From Hyalella azteca (taxonomy: Eukaryota > Arthropoda > Malacostraca > Amphipoda > Hyalellidae): 64,000 nt of DNA. The notes under the pieces were generated by a model. It was given only the letters and a program-made list of their open reading frames with translations. It did not search any database and was not told the DNA's origin. The stretch spans positions 62,001-126,000 of the forward strand of contig NW_025935823.1 of assembly GCF_000764305.2 (NCBI RefSeq), given 5' to 3'. A program made the translations under genes and the position numbers. Of this stretch, positions 10,982 to 22,754 are shown piece after piece (positions within the stretch are counted from its first letter, which is position 1; the number at the start of each line of letters is the position of its first letter).

Positions 10982-13900
10982 TTAGTTTCAATTCATGTAT
11001 CGTCATTCGTTCTGCCCAAAGACCAACAATTTCGCTCCCCTGCATCGTTCGACAGTAGGTCATTTGATCTATACAAGCGACGGTTCTTTCATGCAGATAG
11101 GCTGTATTTTGCTGTGTAATATTGCATACAATGACACAAGGAGCCGCTGCTCTCATAATGTGGGGCCATGCAAATCATAGACCTCGGGCTCGAGGACCCT
11201 GGCGTAGCCTGCAATTTTCTTTGGATTGCGGCTCGACCTGAGCAATTTCTTGTGCTTGTCCAGGCTGCAGGGAGAAACTGCCACGATATTTGCAGGTTTG
11301 CAGCTTCTGTAGGATTATATGTGAAATATCTTCGGCGCTGAGTTTCTTTTGATTACGATTATTTATGATTATTTATAGGCTGTTGCTATGTAAGAAACTG
11401 ATGCTAGAATGTTTTTCAACTATAAAATGTACATCGGTGAATTAAATTAGGAAAAATAGAATTGTGTTTTCCACTACAAAAGCACGTAAAATGTTCAATG
11501 CGCTTGAAAATATCATCGATGCATATGCGCTTAATCTTTTTTTAAATGATTAATGAAAATTATCATTTATAATATTAAATTGTTTCTTATCAAATTATAA
11601 AAAATTATAGTATAACAATGATTACTAATCGATAGCCTTTAAGCACCGTTATTCAGATAGTCAAGAACATGGGAAGATGTGGCAGGTTCGTCTCATATGC
11701 CAAATATAGTTATGTAAAATTTAAAATAATGAAAGATCACAGCTAAAGCTTATAAAGAAGCTCTCCTGCGCTAATGCTTGTTCATTTGATTCGTTCCAAG
11801 ATTCAGTCTCTCAATCAATGGTGAGATGATAATTTGAAAACCGACTGGAATTGAAAATATATATTTTTTTGCAACTTGCAGTCACAGTCTTTAGGAAAAT
11901 TCGTTTTTATCTAAAATCAGAATACAATATTTCTAGTCCCATTTAACGGGCATTTTCGTACGGCAGAGAGACAGATTTTTTCTCAGCCTAAAACTTCACT
12001 TATTATTTAAGTTGAAACACTTTGAATTTCAGTGCGTCTATGGTATTTCTGTGACTGACGTACGAAGTCATTAGTTCGTTTGAGCTTCCTGTCATAGGTC
12101 GACCTTGTAATACAAGAATAGCACCACTGGCCTTGCCCATACTCAATTTAAAATACGGATGGTTAATCTCTAAGCTTCACGGCTATAAATTTCGTGTGTA
12201 GTTGCCTCTGGGCTATCGTGCTGGCATAACGCAAATTTGAAAATTAAGTTAATTTATTTACTCTCACCATCATTTTTCAGATGATGCTGCTACGTTTTGT
12301 TTTTCGAGTTGAAGTTTGTTTTGTTTTCTTCAATTGCGACGTTTTCAGCCAATAGATTTATTTAATGCTTTAAATTTTATTACAAAGTTTCGTTTTTATT
12401 GACCGACGCAAATATTCCACTTCGTACCATGCATCGATATCAAAATCTTCTACTCGATTTTGCTCAGAGATCTCAGTAAAGAATTTTTAAATGACCACGT
12501 GCTTTTTTAACTCAACCTTGAGCGTCTGTATAAATACCCCAACAAAGTCTTCAAGACATAATTAAAGCAAGAGTCCTTGAAAGTTAAGCATTCAAGAAGA
12601 CAATACTTGTTTGTCAGTAGCAGTTTTTTTATTACCTTCTTGCTTCTCTATATTTGTTAAATTTATAGTCTACTTGAACAATTGAAAGCCTGCTATATAA
12701 GAGGCTATCGTACGAAAAGCGGGCTGTGATAAATTTTACTTTTAACCAATCAAGCAATGAAAATAAATGAGTACTTCATTTGCACACCAAGTAAAATTCA
12801 TGGAATATTTTCACTATCATTAAAATTTAATTATGGTCATCAATTATAAGTATATATTTTCAAGTTCCTTTTAATTTCATGCATGGTACCGTGCAAATCT
12901 AACACTAACTACCGATGCTAGTGTCTATATATCTCACTCTTATCTATATTGTAACCATTACTCGTACCGGTTTGCATCATTCAAGCTCACCGAATTGAAC
13001 CGTAGCGTTTTCTTTATTGAATATCCCGCAAATGCTCTGAAAGACTTCTAATTAAATAAATACTTTTCAGTACACTGTATAAATGCATGGCATCATTATA
13101 GGAATTATGACTTGTAGCGTTACGGAATTTTACCTGCAATAAAAGCCTTTACTTATCATTTAAATGTGTTGTGCATCAGCATTATGCAATGCCGGTTCGG
13201 TTGTGTGTTTTGAAAGGCTGGCAGCGCACCTACATCGCGTTTAAAGAAGCTGCGGGTGCCTTGTTTTTACGCGCGGCGCATCAGTGAAAGTGAGAAGGTC
13301 GCTGCGACGTCACCGCTGCCTCTGCCAACTTATTTTGATGCCTTCAGTTGACTGCCCGGCGCGCGCTACTGCTCCCGTTATTTTTTATAAATCTTCGATT
13401 GGTATTCGTTTGCGTACCGCCGCATATTTGCCTTCAATACTGCAAGTTCGCCATTAAGTTCAAAGCGGGTATTGTTATTTATGCTACTCTGCATCACCTG
13501 AATCATGGTACGGCATTCAATGCCGCCAAGTTCGCTGGAAAATTTTTTTGGGAATAGTGTTACGTACGTCGCTCAACATCACTTTTTGAGTTATTTCTTA
13601 CCAATTTACAACTCACTAATATTCCGAATGAATTACGGCAGTTATCTTTAATTTCTAATAGCACAATGTCAAATCTTACAAGCAAGTACTAGAAAGTCTT
13701 GTTCGCATATGTGCCATCCGCTTTCCTTTCATGTTGACCTTTAATTTTGAATTACAGGTCTAAAGCCTTGCTTCAAGTATGCTTTCTTTTCAGTGAACAT
13801 AACTGCTTAACTCGTTTATTTGGCTCGCTAATAGGCCAGTTACTGCACTCCCATTAGCCTCTAACGTCTACCTCTAAGTATGCCATCTTGCCGGTAAATA

Positions 13901-15278
13901 TCGCATGCTTAAGCCTGTCTCAAAGCAGTCGGCGTCCGTGTAATCAGCACCTAATTACAGCGCCTCCTGCTCCCCATAAAGCATCGTCTAAACGCCCTTG
14001 CTTTTTACAAGGTGAAATTACGAGCCGCTTTTTTCGCGACGCTTCTGATCAAAACTGTCGCTGCCACACGGCGTGTCCTGACGAAAGTGGGAATCGCTGT
14101 TACTGCTCGTCCTGTTAATTGCCTTCACTTGGCCTGAGGGTGACCGTGTCGCATCGAAACTGTAACCACCTTTATGTTATACGTTGTATATTTATATGTA
14201 TATTTGATATCTTGAAGATTTATTCTCGCTTTGCGATCTATTTCTACATCCGGAACTATTTTACATTGATATTCGTCCAAGAAATCTTCAGAGAAAAAGA
14301 GCTAATGGCTTCGAGAAGCTAAACCTAATGATTGCCTGCTTATAATGGCCTGCTGTCTTTATGCTAATCATTTCATAATCTAGACAGTTGCAGATCCGCT
14401 CAACTGTTCTTCACTGATAGGTGGCGTAATAACGCTGACATTATGATTTGAAATTAAAATAATTATTTAATATTATTTAGTCCACGTGAAAAATTTCAGT
14501 ATGACTAACTTGCATGTTCAAAAACTTCTCTTGTTTTTTTTTTCAGTCGAGAAAAGTAGTTCCAATTTCAGCCATTAACGGTTCATATGGCTGCTTCACG
14601 CAATAGTAATTTTCTGCTAGTGATAGGGCGTTAGATAAGAGCCTGCTTATGAAAACGTCTTTAATATTCAGGTCATGGGGATAACACTTAATTGAGGAGA
14701 AAAGTGCATGCAGGTGCGTGTGAGACAATATTCCTGCCAAAGTGTGTCATATTGACACAATTTGCTTCTGCACAAACTGATCGAGTTTTTCAACCGTAGT
14801 TTCAACGCATGAGTGTCGATTAACTTTAACACTAGTTTTTGTTAAAGGCAAGTTGGAATATTTTCTAATGCCCTTATTTTAGTGTGCAGTTGAGTTTTTG
14901 ACCCCTGAATTGTTTCGCGTGTTCTTATTATAAATTATAAATGAGTTTCAAGGAGCAGTTATCACGAAAAGCCATTCAATATGCATGGAAGCCTCACGCA
15001 AGAACTATCAACGCTGTTAATTTCTAATTTGCAACGCCACTCACTTAAGAATCATTTCCGTGATACATGACGATAAAATAATGTACCGATACCTTTTCAT
15101 TCACTCAGAGTCGCTGACTAGTTTTTTCTCAGCATGCTTCAGAAAATTTATAGGGATTAATTGATATTGTTTTTCCCGTTGCAATGACGCACGAACGGTC
15201 TGAAAATTTCACGTTATTTATTCTTCTGACCTTATTTGATATTGCACGCGTGCAGTGAAACCATTGAGCTTGAGGCCA
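10982..15278. other. Long AT-rich unique stretch, no gene recognised
   Basis: About 4.3 kb with no tandem array. GC-richer islands lie around 13195-13330 and 13890-14120; the ORFs there (13348-13557 and 13888-14118) show no domain. Homeodomain-type ATTA cores and A/T runs are common, as expected for this base composition. No splice-site or exon pattern could be argued convincingly. Confidence 0.55.
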
Positions 15279-15480
15279 ATCATCGATTATCTTAGCAAAT
15301 ATTTCTATAGCATCGGTACTTCAGCTAATATTTGTGGGAGTGTGATGCTCGATCATCGATTCTTTAACGAATATTTGTGGGAGTGTGATGCTCGATCATC
15401 GATTCGTTAGCGAATATTTGTGGGAGTGTGATGCTCGATCATCGATTCGTTAGCGAATATTTGTGGGAGTGTGATGCTCG
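15279..15480. repeat. 43-bp minisatellite, about 3.5 copies plus a diverged leader
   Basis: Units starting at 15329, 15372, 15415 and 15458 are almost identical and contain gtgggagtgtgatgctcg and cgatcatcgattc. A diverged partial unit at 15279-15305 is separated from the array by about 24 bp of other sequence. The high identity of the three full copies indicates a recent expansion. Confidence 0.9.
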
Positions 15481-15698
15481 ACCGTCAAACCTATAACAAT
15501 TGGTACGTTCGCGTGCGTCAGCGCTTGCAAGTGTTAGATTGATCTAACGTATTGGATGTTTTTAAATGCTTTATCATGCATTAGTTCATTAAATGTGTAT
15601 GTTTTGCTGAAATATATAAATGTTGAACGAGACCAGTTTTCAGAGACATTTTTTTTAGTTATGCAGCTAGGAAACTGAAACAATGAACTATTACTGAT

Positions 15699-15839
15699 CG
15701 CTCTCTGTTCGTTCAATACTATTCGCTCTCTATTCACTCGCTGTTTGTTCAATACTATTCACTCTGTTCACTCGATACTCTGCGCTCTCTGTTCGTTCAA
15801 TACAATTCGCTCTCTGTTCACTCAATACTGTTCGCTCTC
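15699..15839. repeat. 25-bp minisatellite, degenerate, about 6 copies
   Basis: Units are variants of cgctctctgttcgttcaata plus five bases (ctatt/caatt). Some copies are shortened. Two minus-strand ORFs (15534-15752 and 15730-15921) are array translations rich in Arg/Glu/Asn and are not taken as genes. Confidence 0.85.
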
Positions 15840-15903
15840 GTGATGAACAGCTCGGGATCTTGACCATATAGTTTCGATTAATTGAAAAGTTACAAAGTGA
15901 ATG

Positions 15904-15970
15904 CCGCTCCAAGGGGCGCATTGGTTAGCACGTGTACCGTAAGTTTAGCTCCGGGCCCCTTGCTGGAGCA
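15904..15970 (+). ncRNA. tRNA-like / tRNA-derived SINE head candidate
   Basis: The segment ggcgcattggttagcacg (15915-15932) resembles a pol III A box within a tRNA D-arm. The ends can pair as an acceptor-like stem: gctcc-aaggggc (15906-15917) with gcccctt-gct-ggagc (15955-15969), leaving a 3-nt bulge. A recognisable B box is absent or badly degenerate (agtttagctcc near 15942-15952), so it is not a functional tRNA. A decayed tRNA-derived SINE or tRNA pseudogene is the likeliest reading; chance is possible. Confidence 0.3.
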
Positions 15971-18050
15971 AGGTATCGCTTATACACTCATTATTAATCT
16001 TATGCAAATTATGTTTAAATAACCTCAAGTAACTTCCAAACCGTATAGTCGTAGCAGGACGTTGTATTTATAACAGAGATACTTATGATTTTGTTTTTGA
16101 CGCGTTCCAAGTCAATTTACTGTTGATGGTAACATGTGTAACATGAACATGTTAGTGATATTGAGATTAAGTGGTGGGGGTACTTAGTATTTTGGACAGT
16201 TTCAGATGAAGACTTGTTATAACTAATATTTCTATCGCTGAGATAGCGTGCGTGGTAACGTAAAGTATTCACTGGAAATCATGCGCGTTTATATTCTTTC
16301 ACCTCGTTTCAGTGATGCAGGCATTGCGTATGCCAGGCTGTAATTATAGTGGCACAGTTTTTATTAGACCTACTTGGCATAGCGCGAGGTCTGCTCGCTC
16401 ATGACCAGCTCAGACGTCGCCAAAACCTCTCCTAAAATATTGCTCGCCTCGCAGCCGCCCGACCTACAATCGCCGAAAAAAAACTGCCCCAGCTAGGAGA
16501 TAAGCAAGGCTCCTTCCGTGTTCAACTTATTGATGATTAATTGTGGGCAGAATTATTAATGATTATTTTTAAAGTCAGCCTTTCAACTTGATTACTAATG
16601 TTTATAATGACGCAAATCACTAGAAATTCTGACAATCGGATGCGACCCTAAAACATATACTTACTCCAAATATATTCAACTAAACCTGATCATCGCAAAA
16701 TTGAAACGTGAATTTACAATTAAAAACATGCTTCCTCTGGATTCAACTAAACTTGATCATCGCAAAATTGAAACATGGATTTACATTTAAAAAACATTTG
16801 AACGCTCTAAAATATATTGAGAATGCAGCCACTGTACTGTTCAATTAAGACCAGAAAATCGGAAACACGAAGCATTTCATTTGCTTGGTTTCATTTCCCT
16901 GCGCTTCTGTTTTTGACTTGCCTACTCCAGTACCAGCCCATTAAAATTAGTTTTACATTATATTGCTTGTTAAAAGATAAAAACAGTAATCATACTTCTT
17001 CTCAATTTCAAGCTCGAACGTCGTTCGGAAGTTGATGAATTTTATGCATTAAATAAAATGAGGCTTTGCATATTGATCTTGAAATTATATTCAGAATTCA
17101 AATGTGGTTGATATTTTGCAAAATAAAGTTGATTTTATTAGTTATTGAGCTTGATTATATATTGTCGGTGTTTAAAATATTCTTGTCGCCACATCAAACT
17201 CGAGGTTTTCAAAGAACTCCGGCGGCCTCACGCGTAAGTTTTGAACATTCATTATATTCGTGTTTACATTTGTGTAACATTTCGTTTCGAGGAGTGGAAA
17301 AATGAATGAAAGTAACTGCGTTGCCATAGGATAAATTAGTGCAACGATATTATGTTGAATTTTAATTGAGGCTGTTAATATCAACGAGAATGGAATTTAC
17401 ACATTATACCATCGAAAATTTTCTTCCATGAGAAATGGATACCTGACAAATCGTAAAAAAACGTTTATTGCTTTAACTTTCGCGGCATGAGACGTCGCAG
17501 TTGCGTCCACAATAATAAATAATAATAATTGAGAATCAGTTTGCAACGTAACTGTGCAGCTTAATCACTTGAATAATTCATGATGAAGTTGTAGCCTTTC
17601 GAGCATCATTTGATTTAATAACTTCGACCTTTCGATGTCCACTCAGAGTTGAGGGTATCAACTGGCGTATCTCACCTACGCGCCTCCGCTAAGCCAATTC
17701 AAATGAAATAAAAAAAACAGTCATGCATGCCCAATCTGAGCGAATTTTATACCCAATTACCATTCTTCTTCAAATCAAGTCCTAAAATATTATTCTTGTT
17801 AGGCTATTATAAAATGGCTTGCTTTAGAACGGCGAACGTTGTATTACGTATGTTTAACCAAAGCATCGGTTACAATGCATTTCATTGGTTTGCATTTTCG
17901 GTTACGCTTATACTTCCTCCAATCCTGTACCTACGGTTTGCTTAACATATTTCCTTACATTATTTCGTAATTCAACTTGACAATCACCGGCATTCCTGCC
18001 GAATCATGTTGCCATTGCCGCCAGCACGACATCCACTAATTTTACCCGAA
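15971..18050. other. AT-rich DNA, short duplication, one GC-rich island
   Basis: A GC-rich island at about 16370-16530 interrupts AT-rich sequence. A two-copy direct repeat at 16674-16799 is listed separately. ORFs at 16817-17035, 17066-17305, 17172-17384 and 17727-17945 are 70-79 codons long with no recognisable domain. Confidence 0.55.
16674..16799. repeat. Two-copy direct repeat, period 67 bp
   Basis: Copies at 16674-16730 and 16741-16799 share attcaactaaac followed by tgatcatcgcaaaattgaaa, with a handful of substitutions and an indel. A small local tandem duplication of moderate age. Confidence 0.85.
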
Positions 18051-18162
18051 GCTCTGGTATGGTAATGTATGCTGCCATGCATTCATTCAATGCTGTAGTA
18101 CTGCAGCTCTGGTATGGTAATGTATGCTGCCATGCAGTCATTCAATGCTGTAGTACTGCAGN
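18051..18162. repeat. 55-bp tandem repeat, two copies, ending at an N
   Basis: Copies 18051-18105 and 18106-18160 differ at about one position. Each starts gctctggtatggtaatgtat and ends gtagtactgca. One base later (18162) the sequence has an N. This probably marks an unresolved assembly join, so the true array may be longer. Confidence 0.9.
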
Positions 18163-19245
18163 CAACGCTCCTGCTGTGAGCGCTGCGGTACAAATCTGAC
18201 AGGTGATAAGAGCAAGTGTCTGCATGTAAAATCTGTCAATTTTTAGTATTTTCTTTAATTTTTTATTTTAACTTTATATTTTTCGTTGACGCGTGTTGAG
18301 CGTCACAATAGGGTTCTTAACAATGCACAATAAAAATAGCATTGAACCCTAATAACGAGTTTTGCTTGCACATAACACATTTATTCGGTTTCATCGCAGT
18401 GAACTCCAAGCTACGTATACCTCATAAATACCTATTCTGTATTATAGTAACGTGAGCCCACTATTTGTTAGACTTTTAGAAGACGGAACCGTTCCTCTCG
18501 TGTTCGGAATGCTACGGGCATCACAAACATGAAATCTTTCGTCATTAAGACATAATTAATCAGGAAAATGTTGTGGTATATCTTGTATCGGTTATTTTAT
18601 CGGGTTAAAAAATTACTTTCGATGTCTGAAAAATTACTTTCGCTTATTTTATCGGGTTACTGTCATCTATTATTTCAATTAAAACTCCAATATATTAAAA
18701 TAGATTTTTACTTAACAACTTACTATAGACTCTCTTAGAACCAATGATCAGGAAGTGAAGATCTAAATATTTAGTGATTTCAGACAAAAGTTTTTATGTT
18801 CTGAATTTTATTATTGTTGCCACCATTGACGGTTGATATCTAAAATAAATTTTATTGAATCCGAAATTATCATGCACAATTCATCGTTAACTTATAATGG
18901 GTATTCAATGTCCTATCGATTTCTAAGTTAATTATTTTACGGGTTCTGAACTCAAGATAAATGATTTTATCACAAAATGACAATCCACGCTAAATATGAA
19001 ATTAACTGAATTGGATCAGAATAAATCGAGTGTTACATCCCCAAGAGGGAAATTCGCGATCATTTGTCTCGTGTAGCTGCACGTTCCGCTCCCTGATATT
19101 ATGTGCGTGTTGTCGTACGTGTATCGAGATACGCTTTGCCTGAATCTGATCTTGCCGGTGTCATCAGTCGAGATTGATGTCCCTTTGGGAACTCGTTAGG
19201 ACTGCTCAGTGTGGATCTACAAATGCTTTACGTCCGGGACAGGAT
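18163..19245. other. AT-rich unique DNA
   Basis: A small nested repeat at 18592-18659 repeats ttattttatcgggtta at both ends, with aaaaattactttcg repeated inside. Otherwise unique AT-rich sequence with no ORF of interest. Confidence 0.6.
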
Positions 19246-19384
19246 TGCAAGTGATTACTGGGATTTTTCAGTTATTCTTTCATTGGTTCACGAATCCTTT
19301 TACCTGCGAAACTTTCTATATAATTTTGCAAGTGATTACTGGGATTTTTCAGTTATTCTTTCATTGGTTCACGAATCCTTTGGC
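19246..19384. repeat. 81-bp direct duplication (about 59 bp identical)
   Basis: The block starting tgcaagtgattactgggatt at 19246 recurs at 19327 and is identical for about 59 bp until the flanks diverge. It creates two overlapping ORFs (19209-19493 and 19211-19507) in which the duplicated peptide appears in two frames, which argues against coding. Confidence 0.9.
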
Positions 19385-19420
19385 CCATCTAATATTCTAC
19401 AAAATTTTTCAGCGAATGAA

Positions 19421-19659
19421 AAGCTGGTGGGAAACCTACAATTTAAGTCAAAAAATAAAATTTCATCTATTTTCTTATTTAAGGCTAATGTAGATGAATT
19501 CAATTAATCATTAATTGAAATATTACATGTATTGTTCGTAGGAAAGTTACATGCATTGCTCGTAGGATGCAAAGCTCGTGAGAAACCTACAATTTAATTA
19601 AAAAAATCAAATTTCATCCGTTTTCTTATTTAAGGCTAATGTAGATGAATTCAATTAAT
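19421..19659. repeat. 151-bp direct duplication with a nested 24-bp repeat
   Basis: Copies at about 19421-19508 and 19572-19659 share aaacctacaattta and cttatttaaggctaatgtag. Between them, a 24-bp unit beginning ttacatg and containing cgtagga occurs twice (from about 19523 and 19547). The unit is adjacent to but distinct from the 81-bp duplication just upstream. Confidence 0.85.
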
Positions 19660-21689
19660 TTTATTTCGTTTATTGCGGCAAATGGCTCATTGTTTGCTGA
19701 GCTTAAAAGTTTAAATTGAATTATTATTTGTCACTAATGACTTTCAAGGCATTAATTAGAAGTATTTCAGTGAAATGAATCCTAGTTGCCATTCCATTAA
19801 AACTTACGCAGGGAAGCCAGTTTGGTTTCCCTGATTTTTATTTATGGGCTACTACTGATCGATTGACTAGATTTTCCTCGATTCTTCTTCATTTTATTTC
19901 ATTGGAACAGAATTCAGTACAAAAAAAATTTGAATCTACTCCAATAGTGGATAAATATAATTTTAAAAAATGGATAACGTAAGGTAGATATTGTTAGAGA
20001 ACGACCTGTTATAATTGATAAACTATACGGTTGCGTTTTTTCAGTGACTTTCTCTAGTAATTAAAACAAACTGATTTTACGGCTTAGTGAGGTTATGTTC
20101 ACTAGTGAAATTAGTGACCATTCACCGCAAGTCTCAGATATCTCCGACTAACAAGTATTTACTTTGTTAATGAAATGCAGGCTCTCGACTGGGATGTACA
20201 GATGCCACAGGTGCCCAGGTATCACCCCGCTTCGCTGTTATTATTAGCGTACCTGAAATAAAGCGTTAAGACGCGAGCGCAACACGTCCGTGTGTTGCGA
20301 TCTAGGTCAGCGGGTCAGGCACTCTGGGGCAATGCCCTATCGTTCATTAATAATAATTATAATTTTGTTTTTATGTCCTATTTTTTTAATAATTAATTAT
20401 AATCTTGTTTTCGGGTTGTGTTTTTTTATGTATGACTCTGTTTCTTACGCCTTGAACTACCTTTTCGGTGTCATTTTTTACTGCTCGTTGTCTTTGTTTT
20501 TTTGGCTGCTCAAGCAGACGAGTGAATTACGCTGTTTTTCATGCAACATTTTGTTTTATTGAACCTATTTCCGTATTTATTTTATTTTGTTCTCTTGATA
20601 GATTGTGTATTTTATTTACTTTGTTTATCGTTAACGCTCCACGCTTAATTATGTGAGGTAAAGAAATTTTCAATTAGAGATTTTCCAGTACCGTAATAGA
20701 TTTAGTTATTTTTTACTCATTATTCCAATTTTTCAAATCTTGTTATTGTGCATAAATATTAGGATTTATATATCGTTGTCTTTATTAAGAGCGCAACTAT
20801 TTTTATTTGGAGATCTTGTGATTCGTAATTGCTTATCTCATTAGCTCAAAATTATTAAAGTGATTGCATGTGCTGCATTGTTGCTGTATTTTTGTATAGT
20901 TTTTGTGCAATATACAAAGATGCTTCTCGGAACACTGCGTGTGGCCGAAATCATGGCGCGCAAATTTTTACACTAAGAATAGAAATTTTTTTTTGTGAAT
21001 TCATCAGGGTTTCTTCGATTCTGTATGAATGAAATTTGAGTTTTAAATCATTTATAGTAAATTGTTTCAATTCAATACGATATCGATCCATATAAAAACA
21101 GACTTTACGGAGTCTATTCTTTTAACCTCTTCTACCGAGTCCATGGCTTAATTTTGTTATTGCTCAAGTGGATAAATATTTGTATGTGGCGCTTGCCAGC
21201 TCAAACCGTAAACAAACATCAAACCGACACCCAAGAGAGCCACATTTGGTGCGATTACGCATACATTAAAATGTTTGAATATTGAACAAAACGCGAGATC
21301 AAACTAACATCAGATTTATCAATGAAATTACTTAGATTCGAAATCTTGATTCAGGTGTAATATGATGACTGATGACGGTGATAGTGATGATATGTGAACA
21401 ATGTACTACGATGATTGAATGCAACGTTATTGATTGGGAGGTGTTGAACTGGTAACTGATAATTTTATTGATTATGGGTTAGGCGTAAATAGCTGTAACC
21501 AATTACAAATCATCGATCATTTGTTTTGTTTGTGCTTCTTGACACTTACTTTTGCATATTTGGCAGAAATTTTCAAGCAGGGTAAAAATTAAATAAAATT
21601 TATGTACTTCTGGCTACAGTATTCATGAAGAGCGGTGGTCTTCTCACTGTGTATATTTGAAAATATGGCTTTAATGGATATGCTTATGC
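19660..21689. other. AT-rich DNA with a T-rich block and a small hairpin
   Basis: A GC-richer segment at about 20180-20330 contains an 8-bp perfect stem (cgcaacac at 20278-20285 with gtgttgcg at 20292-20299). A T-rich block follows (20345-20640) whose ORFs (20290-20562 and 20468-20656) are hydrophobic by composition only. A GATGA-rich patch lies near 21360-21420. No gene recognised. Confidence 0.55.
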
Positions 21690-21881
21690 ATGATTTTCAG
21701 TGCTGTGTAGAGAGCCCATGCACCTGTGGGAGGATGCATAGTTTAGCATTGGTTGCCAATTCTACTCCAAATTAGTGTACTGCTTATGATTTTCAGTGCT
21801 GTGTAGAGAGCCCATGCACCTGTGGGAGGATGCATAGTTTAGCATTGGTTGCCAACTCTACTCCAAATTAGTGTACTGCTT
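21690..21881. repeat. 96-bp tandem repeat, two near-identical copies
   Basis: Copy 1 is 21690-21785 and copy 2 is 21786-21881. Only about one substitution was seen (ccaattc versus ccaactc in the shared segment). The unit begins atgattttcagtgctgtgta. The near-identity indicates a very recent duplication or a conversion event. Confidence 0.9.
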
Positions 21882-22196
21882 GAGCCATTGAGTGGTCGGA
21901 AATATAATTATTATAGTTTTCTTGTTATAATGATGAAATTTCTTACTTTTTTAAATTATACCATAATTTTGAGACTCTTTGTATATATTTAGACTCTTGA
22001 TTCTATTGAGAGGACAGGCAATAATTTCTATGGTATCAATAATTATTGAATATTAATGATAATTTTCAATCTATTTAAATTGAAATAACATGACATGACA
22101 CGTGATCCACACGAAGAATAGGATGTTCCCTTCATGGTCTTGCAATTTAAAGAAGCTATGATTTTCAGTCAAAAATACAGCCTGAAAATTTTCAGT

Positions 22197-22323
22197 GAAA
22201 CCTATTACAATCGCGAATAAAACCTATTACAATTGCGATTGAAACCTATTAAAATCGCGAATAAAGCCTATTACAATCGCAAGTGAAACCTATTACAATC
22301 GCGACTGAAACTTATTACAATCC
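22197..22323. repeat. 22-bp minisatellite, about 6 copies
   Basis: The unit is close to gaaacctattacaatcgcga plus two bases. The last copy runs into the start of the unrelated 34-bp array after only about 14 bases. Copies vary at the two end positions and occasionally in the acaat segment. Confidence 0.9.
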
Positions 22324-22337
22324 CTGAGTTTTCCTGA

Positions 22338-22754
22338 GGGTTCGCATTCAGGGTTCACTGGGATTTATTTAGGGTTCGCATTCAGGGTTCACTAGGATTT
22401 ATTTAGGGTTCGCATTCAGGGTTCACTAGGATTTATTTGGGGTTCGCATTCAGGGTTCACTGGGATTTATTGAGGGTTCGCATTCAGGGTTCACTGGGAT
22501 TTATTTGGGGTTCGCGTTCAGGGTTCACTGGGATTTATTTAGTGTTCGCATTCAGGGTTCACTGGGATTTATTTAGGGTTCGCATTCAGGGTTCACTGGG
22601 ATTTATTGAGGGTTCGCATTCAGGGTTCACTGGGATTTTATCAGGGTTCGCATTCAGGGTTCACTTGGATTTATTTAGGGTTCGCATTCAGGGTTTACTG
22701 GTATTTCCTGAGGGTTCGCATTCAGGGTTCACTTGGATTTATTTAGGGTTCGCA
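22338..22754. repeat. 34-bp minisatellite, about 12 copies
   Basis: Each 34-bp unit holds two gggttc-containing halves (gggttcgcattca and gggttcactggga) followed by tttattta or variants. Because 34 is not a multiple of three and no phase contains a stop, the array is open in consecutive frames and yields the 107-codon ORF at 22437-22760, which is not a gene. TTTAGGGTT occurs about once per unit in many copies but is not a telomeric array. Confidence 0.95.

Noticed and set aside
15279..15480. Possible CRISPR-like array
   Set aside because: Repeats are contiguous with no unique spacers and the context is eukaryotic. It is a simple tandem repeat.
20290..20656. Hydrophobic ORFs suggesting a membrane protein
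   Set aside because: The T-rich sequence forces Phe/Leu/Ile codons, two frames overlap, and there is no conserved motif.
22338..22754. Telomere-like TTTAGGG motif
   Set aside because: The motif occurs at most once per 34-bp unit and is not tandem, so it is not a telomeric or interstitial telomeric array.
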